Of a stretch of DNA of 5,654 nucleotides, positions 1 to 5,654 are shown in pieces. The translations under genes and the position numbers were made by a program. The stretch's first letter is position 1, and each line of letters begins with the position of its first letter. The notes under the pieces are model-generated. The model did not search any database. It saw only the letters and a list, made by a program, of their open reading frames with translations, and had not been told where the DNA came from. The DNA is from Limnoglobus sp. (GTDB lineage: Bacteria; Planctomycetota; Planctomycetia; Gemmatales; Gemmataceae), in the NCBI GenBank assembly GCA_025353985.1, contig JANXNT010000968.1:1-5654 (forward strand), read 5' to 3'.

Positions 1-384
1 GACGCGAAGGAGATTCAAGACGCGGCGAAAGACCTGGCCGGTAACGACGAAAAGAAGAAGCAAGCGGCACGCGACAAACTCGACGAGAAGCTCGGCAAAC
101 CGGCTCGCGAGGAAGCGGAAAAGCTCGCCGACGATATGAAGTCGGACGATCCTGCCAAGCGAAAAGCGGCACAGGAGAAGTTGGAAAAGCTGCAAAAAGA
201 AGCCGAGAAAGCCGCAAAGAACGCGGAGAAGCCCGATAACGCCAAGACCGAAGAGCAACGCAAAGCGGACGCGAAGGAGATTCAAGACGCGGCGAAAGAC
301 CTGGCCGGTAACGACGAAAAGAAGAAACAAGCGGCACGCGATAAGCTCGATGAGAAGGTTGGCAAACCGGCGCGCGAGCAGGCG
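1..384 (+). repeat. In-frame tandem duplication, period 267 bp (89 codons)
   Basis: Bases 1-59 are identical to 268-326, and similarity continues to about 117/384 with mostly synonymous or conservative changes. Beyond that the copies diverge, and copy 2 lacks three codons (Leu-Ala-Asp) present in copy 1 near residues 42-44. The first copy touches the left edge, so more copies may lie outside. The period is a multiple of three, which preserves the reading frame. Confidence 0.85.
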
Positions 385-1200
385 GAGAAGGACATGAAAT
401 CCGGCGACGCGGACAAGCAGAAGGCCGCACAGGATAAGCTGCAAAAAGAAGCGGAGGAGAAGGCCAAGCAAGATAAGGACAACCAAAAGGGGCAACCCGC
501 TGACAAGCCGATGTCACCGCAAGAAGCCGAACAGCTTGCGAAGGATGCCGAGGATTTGAAATCGCCGAACGAAGAGAAACGCAAACAGGCGGAAAAGAAG
601 CTCGACGAGAAGATCGGCAAAGAGGCCCGCGAACAGTTGCAAAAACAGAACGAGGAAGGCAAACCGCAAACGCCCGAGCAAGCGAAAAAGCAGTTGGATG
701 AGATGGCCAAAAAACAGCAACAGCCCCCGCAGCAAAAGCCGGGCTCGCCACAAAACGACCCACAGCGCGACCCGCGCCGCGATGGCAACATCGCAGGCAC
801 GACGGATAACCTCTCGAAACCACTCGAAGAGAATCCGGAGTTCAAAAAGAAGTCCGCACAGTTGCAATTGGAGACGCTAAAAAAGAACAAACTCAACGCG
901 GAGATGAAGAAGAAACTCGGCTACACCGAGGAAGAGTATCAGCGATTCCTCGAAGGCTATGAGAAGATGCTGCAAGACCGCGAAGCCCAGACTACGAACG
1001 AAGCGCCAACGGTGGCGGGGAAAGCCAACCCCGTTGCGAAACAGCGCGTCGATGGCACGAGCAAAGTCGAGACGCGCAAAGACGCCTCCAGCTCGAACCC
1101 GAACTCCGCCGGCTCCGCGTTCGCCCCATCGGCATATACTGAAGCCCAAAAGAAGTTCGCCGAAGCCGCCGCCAAGAACAAACGCGACGAAAATAAATAG
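1..1200 (+). CDS. Lys/Glu/Ala/Gln-rich helical repeat protein, 3' part only
   Basis: The frame is open from the first base to TAG at 1198-1200 (399 residues visible), so the true start lies left of the window; the Met at 136 is internal. Residues 1-250 are dominated by K, E, A, D and Q and lack Cys and Trp. They contain five copies of a roughly 17-20 residue unit of the form D-[LM]-x-[SG]-x-D/E-x2-K-x2-A-x3-KL, starting near residues 11, 45, 100, 131 and 185. Three of these continue into a DEK-[LVI]-GK-x-ARE segment. A Pro/Gln-rich linker follows (about 235-260), then a more ordinary helical segment (about 280-325) with a GYTEEEYQRFLEGYEKML stretch, and a disordered Ala/Ser/Asn tail. No signal peptide or membrane segment is visible in this part. 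I see an elongated helical or coiled-coil protein; the unit faintly recalls a degenerate HEAT-like helix. Large proteins of this composition are common in planctomycetes (general knowledge). Function unknown. Confidence 0.85.
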   Translation, partial: DAKEIQDAAKDLAGNDEKKKQAARDKLDEKLGKPAREEAEKLADDMKSDDPAKRKAAQEKLEKLQKEAEKAAKNAEKPDNAKTEEQRKADAKEIQDAAKDLAGNDEKKKQAARDKLDEKVGKPAREQAEKDMKSGDADKQKAAQDKLQKEAEEKAKQDKDNQKGQPADKPMSPQEAEQLAKDAEDLKSPNEEKRKQAEKKLDEKIGKEAREQLQKQNEEGKPQTPEQAKKQLDEMAKKQQQPPQQKPGSPQNDPQRDPRRDGNIAGTTDNLSKPLEENPEFKKKSAQLQLETLKKNKLNAEMKKKLGYTEEEYQRFLEGYEKMLQDREAQTTNEAPTVAGKANPVAKQRVDGTSKVETRKDASSSNPNSAGSAFAPSAYTEAQKKFAEAAAKNKRDENK

Positions 1201-1210
1201 ACTGAGAGAT

Positions 1211-1282
1211 GGGAATGATGGTGTAACGGAAGCACGCTGGTCTCCAACGCCAGAAGCGAAGGTTCGACTCCTTCTCATTCCC
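1211..1282 (+). tRNA. tRNA-Trp-like (anticodon CCA)
   Basis: A full cloverleaf can be drawn. Acceptor GGAATGA (1212-1218) pairs with TCATTCC (1275-1281). T8 and G9 follow, then a D arm GTGT/GCAC with A14 and the G18G19 pair. The anticodon stem is CTGGT/GCCAG around loop CTCCAAC, with T33 at 1243 and anticodon CCA at 1244-1246. The variable loop is 4 nt. The T arm is GAAGG/CCTTC around TTCGACT. Base 73 is C1282, which can pair with an extra G at 1211, giving an 8-bp acceptor stem. CCA is not encoded. The gene starts 11 bp after the preceding stop codon, and no dedicated promoter is evident. Decoding UGG is implied by the anticodon, but bacterial tRNA-Trp normally has G73, so charging by TrpRS is uncertain. 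Confidence 0.8.
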
Positions 1283-1300
1283 ACTTTGAATGCAAAATAT

Positions 1301-1371
1301 GGGAATGGTGGTGTAAAGGAAGCACAATGCATAGCAATGCAAAGGCGGGGGTTCGAATCCTCCTCATCCCC
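1301..1371 (+). tRNA. tRNA-like gene with rearranged anticodon arm (anticodon not assignable)
   Basis: Same body as its neighbours. Acceptor GGAATGG (1302-1308) meets TCATCCC (1364-1370) with one A-C mismatch and one G-T pair. The D arm is GTGT/GCAC with G18G19, and the T arm GGGGG/CCTCC encloses TTCGAAT (1347-1363). C1371 can pair with G1301. Between the D and T arms there are 21 nt instead of 22, and no 5-bp stem with a 7-nt loop forms. The best local fold is a perfect TGCAT/ATGCA hairpin with only a 4-nt AGCA loop (1328-1341). Counting from the D arm puts GCA (Cys) at 34-36, but base 33 would then be A, not T. An AGC reading preceded by T has no stem. It may be a decayed tRNA, or an RNA with a non-decoding role. 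Confidence 0.55.
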
Positions 1372-1398
1372 TGTTGTTTGGGTCTTGAAGGATGAATC

Positions 1399-1470
1399 GG
1401 GAATGGTGGTGTAATGGAAGCCCGTCGGACTCATAACCCGGAGGCGAAGGTTCGACTCCTTCTCATTCCC
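1399..1470 (+). tRNA. tRNA-Met-like (anticodon CAT; could be Ile2)
   Basis: Acceptor GGAATGG (1400-1406) pairs with TCATTCC (1463-1469), with one G-T pair. The D arm is GTGT/GCCC with one T-C mismatch, A14, and G18G19 at 1416-1417. The anticodon stem is TCGGA/CCCGG with a weak A31-C39 closing pair around loop CTCATAA. T33 is at 1431 and anticodon CAT at 1432-1434. The variable loop is 4 nt, and the T arm GAAGG/CCTTC encloses TTCGACT. The last 27 bases (1444-1470) are identical to 1256-1282 of the first copy. C1470 can pair with G1399. No CCA is encoded. CAT can mean Met, or Ile2 after lysidine modification; the absence of three G-C pairs in the anticodon stem argues against an initiator. Usual Met and Ile tRNAs carry A73, so C73 is odd. 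Confidence 0.72.
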
Positions 1471-1473
1471 GCC

Positions 1474-1483
1474 TTTCGCGAAA
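1474..1483. promoter_or_regulatory. Perfect palindrome before the SDR gene
   Basis: TTTCGCGAAA is a perfect 10-bp palindrome lying 4 bases after the third tRNA-like gene and 11 bases before the SDR start codon. It could be a small operator half or simply chance. A hairpin from it would be tiny and has no U-tract, so it is not a convincing terminator. Confidence 0.2.
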
Positions 1484-1494
1484 ATTGACGTAAG

Positions 1495-2835
1495 ATGCCT
1501 TTTACAGATGCGGACATGGAAATTTGCATTCGGTTACTTCAGGAAGTATCCGAAGATGTTTCGTGCGTGTCGGAACACGATCGGTTCAAGGCGCTCGTTG
1601 CCAAAATTCATCGCGAAGGGAAACGCGGGAAGCGACGTGTCAAACAGCAGGATCGCGTCGATTTCGATGATGCCATCGCTGGCAGTACGGGCATCGTTCT
1701 CCACCAAACCGCAGATCAGCCACCGACATTTTCCGGCCAAACGCACTACCAAGCGGCCAAACTCTGTTACATATGCAAGTTACTGTTTCACGAAGTCCAT
1801 CATTTCTATCATCTCCTTTGCCCGTCGTGTGCATCGCGGAATTGGGAGAAACGCTCTCAACGCTGTGATCTGTCCGGCCGCATCGCGTTGGTGACGGGTG
1901 GCCGTATTAAAATTGGCTTCCTGACAGCGTTAAAACTGCTTCGTGACGGCTCACGAGTCATCGTCACGACGCGGTTTCGCCACGATGCGATGAAACGCTT
2001 TCGGCAAGAACCCGATGCGAACGTCTGGTGGGATCAACTAAAAATCTGCTCGCTCGACTTGCGCGATTTGTTATCAGTCGAACGCTTTGCGAATGAACTT
2101 GCTAACACAGAATCACACATCGATATTGTCATCCACAATGCCGCCCAAACGGTGAAGCGACCGCTCGCGTTTTATAATCATCTTCTGGAAGCGGAATCGC
2201 ATGAAAGATTGGCATTGGCGGATCGCACAACGACGACCGTTCTAATCGAAGCGAGGCCGGATTATCGCGGTCATCTCGTTGTAGCAGATACAGATTTTCC
2301 ACTCGCGAAACTCGATCGCGATGGGCAACAAGTCGATCGCCGTGCCATCAACAGTTGGCGATTAAAAATGGGCGAAGTAGGCACGATAGAGATGGTCGAA
2401 GCGATGATCGTCAACGCGATGGCCCCATTCGTGTTGAACGAACATCTGCTTCCATTACTTCAACGTTCACCACACGCACGCAAATTTATCGTACACGTAT
2501 CTGCGATGGAGGGTCAGTTTAATCGCCCGTATAAGTCTCCGTACCATCCACATACGAACATGGCGAAGGCGGCTACCAACATGTTGACGCGAACAACGGC
2601 TGAGGAACTCTCCAAAGTCGGCATCTACGTTTCGAGCGTCGATACCGGTTGGATCACCGACGAGAAACCGCTCCACCAAGCGGAGCGGGCACGCGACGAG
2701 CAAGGCTTCTATTTGCCGCTCGACAGCCTCGACGGTGCCGCTCGCATTTATGACCCGATCGCACGCGGAATCAATGAACCCGAAGTGCCACTCCACGGTC
2801 AGTTCCTCAAAGATTACAACGTCTATCCTTGGTGA
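1495..2835 (+). CDS. SDR-family NAD(P)-dependent oxidoreductase with N-terminal zinc-ribbon-like extension
   Basis: 446 residues, against about 250 for a classical SDR. Residues 1-90 are an unrecognised N-terminal region. Residues 91-112 give a CX2C-X14-CX2C pattern (C91, C94, C109, C112) with interspersed His, fitting a structural zinc ribbon. The Rossmann domain starts near 129. The nucleotide motif is TGGRIKIG (134-141), where the usual third glycine is Lys139. Asp188-Leu-Arg follows strand 3, and HNAAQ (214-218) corresponds to the NAG/NNAA motif. Residues about 222-300 are an insertion relative to short SDRs. N307, S336 and K358 match the catalytic Asn, Ser and Lys, but the Tyr of YxxxK is replaced by Thr354; Tyr350 and Tyr346 are nearby. 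DTGW (383-386) follows. The start is fixed by an in-frame TGA at 1486-1488; there is no strong Shine-Dalgarno. Substrate unknown. It is followed after 3 nt by the LRR gene. Confidence 0.88.
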   Translation: MPFTDADMEICIRLLQEVSEDVSCVSEHDRFKALVAKIHREGKRGKRRVKQQDRVDFDDAIAGSTGIVLHQTADQPPTFSGQTHYQAAKLCYICKLLFHEVHHFYHLLCPSCASRNWEKRSQRCDLSGRIALVTGGRIKIGFLTALKLLRDGSRVIVTTRFRHDAMKRFRQEPDANVWWDQLKICSLDLRDLLSVERFANELANTESHIDIVIHNAAQTVKRPLAFYNHLLEAESHERLALADRTTTTVLIEARPDYRGHLVVADTDFPLAKLDRDGQQVDRRAINSWRLKMGEVGTIEMVEAMIVNAMAPFVLNEHLLPLLQRSPHARKFIVHVSAMEGQFNRPYKSPYHPHTNMAKAATNMLTRTTAEELSKVGIYVSSVDTGWITDEKPLHQAERARDEQGFYLPLDSLDGAARIYDPIARGINEPEVPLHGQFLKDYNVYPW

Positions 2836-2838
2836 AAA

Positions 2839-3996
2839 ATGCCCGAGAGTATCCTCCACTGCCCGCTCACGGGAACGATCCCGTTCGTGCCATGCGACCC
2901 GTGCGAGGTCGATCCGCTCATCGAATTTTTGCAGCGAAACCTACCCGCATCCGGTGAGGTTTTCCCGCGTGGCACGTTCCTGCGCGATGGGCGACTCGAC
3001 CTTTGCAAGCAGAACCTCGGACCCGATGGCTGCGAGCGAGTGACGAACGCATTGCTCGGCCACGGACACGTTCGTAGCCTGTTGTTGGGCACCGATGGTA
3101 TTGGGGATCGCGGGGCCGTTTCCGTTGCGAAGTTGATCGCGCACAACGAAAGTCTTGAGGTCGTTTACCTCGGCTGCAATCTCATCGGACCAGCGGGTAC
3201 CGAAGCGTTGGCCACGGCTCTGGAACACAATCGCACCGTGACCGGCCTCTGGCTCAAACGCAACCCCATCGGCAACGCGGGGTTGCGTGCTGTGTCGAAA
3301 ATGCTCCTCGAAAATCGTGCCATTCGCACGCTCGATCTCGTCAACACGCAGATCGACGACGCCGGCACGATCGAACTCCTCAATCGCTTGCTCATCAGCG
3401 ATCACATCGAACGGATCTATCTCGGTGGCAATCGTTTGGGTATCCCGTCGGCTCAGAAGTTGGCCGAATATCTGCGCCGTTCGCAATCACTACGGGCACT
3501 GTTTTTGAACGTGAACTTACTTGGCGACGATGGCGCGGAAGTGATCGCCGATGCACTGCGCGAAAACTCCACGCTGCAAGAACTCGGCCTTGCTAGCAAC
3601 GGTATCGGTGCTCGCGGCGGGAACGCCCTATTTCGCAGCATCGCGGAGCACCTGACATTGCGCGATCTCGATCTCGGCTTCAGCCCATCGACGAAAGTGC
3701 TCGGTGCGAGCCGTAACCACATCGGCGACGATTGCATTTCGGATCTCTCTCACTTGCTGAAGAATAACGCGATTCTGCGTAGCCTGAATCTTGCTCGCAC
3801 CAGCATTTCCCAAGTTGCGCGCGAGCGATTAATCGATCCGATCGAGGCCAATCGTTCGCTTCAACATCTGACGTTCGATGGCCCGATGCCAGAGAGTATC
3901 CGTGCCGCACTCTCGCGAAATCGCTCGCAGTGCTACGAACCGATTGTCGAGAACGACGCGAGCCGCATTCGCAGTGTCTATCGAACGAAACGCTAA
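2839..3996 (+). CDS. Leucine-rich repeat protein, ribonuclease-inhibitor type
   Basis: 385 residues, with no signal peptide or membrane segment, so probably cytoplasmic. After a Cys/Pro-containing N-terminus (C8, C19, C22, then C56 and C65), about ten 28-residue repeats run from residue 77 to 362. Most fit LxxLxLxxNxIGxxGxxxLxxxLxxN, as in RI-like LRRs. Repeat starts fall near 77, 105, 133, 161, 189, 217, 245 and 272, so spacing is very regular up to the eighth. That repeat is stretched by about 11 residues (SPSTKVLGASR region, 282-292). Two less regular repeats and a basic tail follow. Such proteins form curved scaffolds for protein binding; no enzymatic domain is visible. The ATG lies one codon after the SDR stop, in the same frame, and a weak GGTGA precedes it, so translational coupling is likely. 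The partner may be the SDR protein itself (inference). Confidence 0.9.
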   Translation: MPESILHCPLTGTIPFVPCDPCEVDPLIEFLQRNLPASGEVFPRGTFLRDGRLDLCKQNLGPDGCERVTNALLGHGHVRSLLLGTDGIGDRGAVSVAKLIAHNESLEVVYLGCNLIGPAGTEALATALEHNRTVTGLWLKRNPIGNAGLRAVSKMLLENRAIRTLDLVNTQIDDAGTIELLNRLLISDHIERIYLGGNRLGIPSAQKLAEYLRRSQSLRALFLNVNLLGDDGAEVIADALRENSTLQELGLASNGIGARGGNALFRSIAEHLTLRDLDLGFSPSTKVLGASRNHIGDDCISDLSHLLKNNAILRSLNLARTSISQVARERLIDPIEANRSLQHLTFDGPMPESIRAALSRNRSQCYEPIVENDASRIRSVYRTKR

Positions 3997-4004
3997 CGCG
4001 CGAA

Positions 4005-4028
4005 GTCGGTTTCAACCGGCGGCGTTTT
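4005..4028 (+). terminator. Weak hairpin plus short T run after the LRR gene
   Basis: Bases 4005-4010 (GTCGGT) pair with 4015-4020 (ACCGGC) around a TTCA loop: six pairs, one of them T-G. GGCGTTTT follows. It lies just downstream of the LRR stop codon, where an intrinsic terminator would be expected, but the stem is short and the T run is interrupted. Confidence 0.3.
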
Positions 4029-4059
4029 GCGGTTTTGTATATTGAGAAGATCATTTTCC

Positions 4060-4063
4060 GAGG
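4060..4063 (+). promoter_or_regulatory. Shine-Dalgarno of nadB
   Basis: GAGG lies 9 bases before the ATG at 4073 and supports that start. An in-frame TGA at 4043-4045 rules out a longer product. A TATATT at 4038-4043 could be a -10 element, but I see no well-spaced -35, so the promoter is only a suggestion. Confidence 0.5.
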
Positions 4064-4072
4064 CGATACACG

Positions 4073-5654
4073 ATGTCTGCGTCGAATCGATATTTGCTGA
4101 GTTTCGATAGCCGGACGGCACTGCACCGGTTTACCGATGTGCTCGTAATCGGGGCGGGGATTGCCGGTTTGCGCGCGGCACTGGAAATTTCCAGCACGAC
4201 GGGCGTACACGTCGTCACCAAAGATCGCATCACCGAAAGTAATAGCTCGTACGCGCAGGGCGGCATCGCTAGCGTGCTTTCCCCAGAGGATAATTTCGCG
4301 AATCACGTCGATGACACGATGGTGGCCGGCGATGGGCTGTGCGATCGCACCGTCGTCGAAACGGTCATTCGCGAGGCACCCGGCGAGATCGAAAAACTCA
4401 TCGAGTTCGGAACGAATTTCGACCAAGAGAACGGTCAACTTGCACTCACGCGCGAGGGTGGCCATAGTCACCGGCGCATCGTGCATGCACTTGGGGATTC
4501 GACGGGCCATGAAGTGATGCGGGCGATTATCGCCAAGGCGAAGGCGGCGAAAAACGTCACGATGTGGGACGATACGTTCACGGTCGATTTGCTGACGCAC
4601 GAAGGCGCGTGTGTCGGTGCGGTCGTGTGGCGGCCGAACGTTGGGCCAATTTTGCTCTGGGCGAAGCAGGTGATTCTGGCATCGGGCGGTTGTGGGATGG
4701 TCTACCGCGAGACGACGAATCCGCCTGTGGCGACCGGCGACGGGATGGCGATTGCCTACCGTGCGGGGGCGGCGCTCCGCGACATGGAGTTCATGCAGTT
4801 TCACCCGACGGTGCTGTATGTGGCCGGTTCGGCGCGATACCTCGTTAGCGAAGCGGTACGCGGCGAAGGGGCGTATTTACGCGACATTAACGGCGTGCGG
4901 TTCATGTCGAACGAAGATCCGCGTGCGGAGTTGGCCCCGCGGGATATCGTATCGCGGGCGATCTTCCGCACGATGGAACGCACGCAACATTCGAACGTGT
5001 ACCTCGATTTGTCGCACCTCGAACGCAACCTCGTGCTCACGCGGTTCCCGGGCATTAATAAGGTCTGCCGTGGCTTCGGGTTGGACATCACGAAGGATCG
5101 TATCCCCGTGCGGCCCGGGGCACACTACATGATGGGCGGCGTCACGGTCGATGCCGAGGGACGTACGTCGTTGCCGAATTTGTGGGCGGCGGGGGAAGTG
5201 ACTTCGAGCGGGCTGCACGGCGCGAATCGGCTGGCATCGAATAGCCTCATTGAGGGGCTGGTGTACGGCGCATCATGTGGCCGCGGCGCGATGCGAGCAT
5301 TGGAGGCAAACACAAGCCCACTGCAAGCGTTGCCGTTGCACTACACCGTGCGCGACGATGACCCCGACGATCATCTCGATGTCGCGGACTTGACGAGTTC
5401 GTTGCGTAGCTTGATGGTGCGCAAAATGGGCATCGTCCGGGATCGCGCCCGGCTCGATGAGGCACGGCGCGATGTCGATTTCTGGTGCCGCTACGTGCTT
5501 GGTCGCGAGTTCGACAAACGCCAGGGTTGGGAACTGCAAAACCTGCTCACCGTCGCGCGGCTGATGATCGATGCGGCGACGACTCGCGAGGAATCGCGCG
5601 GCACGCACTTCCGCAGCGACTTTCCGCAACGCGACGATACAAGCTGGGGCCACC
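4073..5654 (+). CDS. nadB: L-aspartate oxidase (NadB), 3' end cut by the window
   Basis: 527 codons are open to the right edge; the E. coli enzyme has 540 residues, so only the last few tens are missing. It oxidises L-aspartate to iminoaspartate using FAD, passing electrons to O2 or fumarate. NadA then makes quinolinate for de novo NAD synthesis in the cytoplasm. Motifs in order: the FAD dinucleotide fold VIGAGIAG (25-32), SSYAQGGIA (58-66), TREGGHSHRR (126-135), GGCGMVYRETTNP, FHPT (243-246), RGEGAYL, ELAPRDI (286-292), HYMMGG (351-356), HGANRLASNSL, and a C-terminal helical domain with RGTHF. Residues equivalent to E. coli E121, H244, R290, H351 and R386 are all present. YAQGG, TREGGHSHRR and HGANRLASNSL separate it from the homologous SdhA/FrdA flavoproteins. 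About 14 extra N-terminal residues precede the FAD fold compared with E. coli. It begins 76 bp after the LRR gene and has its own ribosome binding site. No nadA or nadC is seen here. Confidence 0.95.
   Translation, partial: MSASNRYLLSFDSRTALHRFTDVLVIGAGIAGLRAALEISSTTGVHVVTKDRITESNSSYAQGGIASVLSPEDNFANHVDDTMVAGDGLCDRTVVETVIREAPGEIEKLIEFGTNFDQENGQLALTREGGHSHRRIVHALGDSTGHEVMRAIIAKAKAAKNVTMWDDTFTVDLLTHEGACVGAVVWRPNVGPILLWAKQVILASGGCGMVYRETTNPPVATGDGMAIAYRAGAALRDMEFMQFHPTVLYVAGSARYLVSEAVRGEGAYLRDINGVRFMSNEDPRAELAPRDIVSRAIFRTMERTQHSNVYLDLSHLERNLVLTRFPGINKVCRGFGLDITKDRIPVRPGAHYMMGGVTVDAEGRTSLPNLWAAGEVTSSGLHGANRLASNSLIEGLVYGASCGRGAMRALEANTSPLQALPLHYTVRDDDPDDHLDVADLTSSLRSLMVRKMGIVRDRARLDEARRDVDFWCRYVLGREFDKRQGWELQNLLTVARLMIDAATTREESRGTHFRSDFPQRDDTSWGH

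Noticed and set aside
282..896. Minus-strand open frame rich in Ser, Phe and Cys
   Set aside because: It is the reverse reading of the Lys/Glu/Ala-rich repeat gene; the composition mirrors that bias.
1211..1282. Selenocysteine tRNA, because of the possible 8-bp acceptor stem
   Set aside because: The anticodon is CCA, not TCA, the variable arm is only 4 nt, and the D stem is 4 bp.
877..1434. Minus-strand and + strand open frames running through the tRNA cluster
   Set aside because: They cross structured tRNA-like genes and the end of the repeat gene, show no domain features, and look accidental.
1211..1470. CRISPR array or simple repeat array
   Set aside because: Repeats of about 25 nt spaced 90-98 bp might suggest an array, but each unit folds with acceptor, D and T arms, and the 3' parts are also shared, so they are tRNA-like genes.
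3680..4804. Long open frame on the minus strand (374 codons) opposite the LRR and nadB genes
   Set aside because: It lies across two well-supported + strand genes, and its product is Arg/His-rich with no recognisable motifs. It is a by-product of high-GC codon bias.
4073..5654. Succinate dehydrogenase or fumarate reductase flavoprotein subunit
   Set aside because: The sequence has NadB-type YAQGG, TREGGHSHRR and HGANRLASNSL motifs, and no sdhB/C-like neighbour is present.

Overview
The window is high-GC bacterial DNA with genes packed on the + strand. It holds the 3' end of a Lys/Glu/Ala/Gln-rich repeat protein, a short cluster of three tRNA-like genes, a two-gene unit (short-chain dehydrogenase plus leucine-rich repeat protein), and a nearly complete nadB that runs off the right edge. 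The low-complexity helical protein, the ribonuclease-inhibitor-type LRR protein, the zinc-ribbon SDR and tRNA genes without an encoded CCA suggest a planctomycete, perhaps of the Gemmata group. That assignment is inference from gene style; there is no rRNA or other marker.

Layout. 1-1200: C-terminal 399 residues of a protein open at the left edge, with alternating charged helical repeats and a DNA-level tandem duplication of period 267 bp. 1211-1470: three tRNA-like genes in direct orientation, starting 11 bp after the stop codon. The outer two fold as tRNAs with CCA (Trp) and CAT (Met/Ile2) anticodons. The middle one has tRNA acceptor, D and T arms but a rearranged anticodon arm. All three share almost the same body, a G-1:C73 extended acceptor stem and a C discriminator. 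1495-2835: an SDR-family oxidoreductase with an N-terminal extension carrying a CX2C-X14-CX2C zinc-ribbon-like motif and a non-standard active site. 2839-3996: an RI-like LRR protein beginning one codon after the SDR stop and in the same frame. 3997-4072: a short gap with a weak hairpin and a ribosome binding site. 4073 to the right edge: L-aspartate oxidase, with FAD-binding and catalytic motifs intact.

How they relate. The SDR and LRR genes are almost certainly co-transcribed and translationally coupled. nadB has its own Shine-Dalgarno and probably its own promoter, and belongs to de novo NAD synthesis. The tRNA-like trio is the most unusual part: near-identical bodies with different anticodons and a shared acceptor end that fits none of those anticodons' usual identities.
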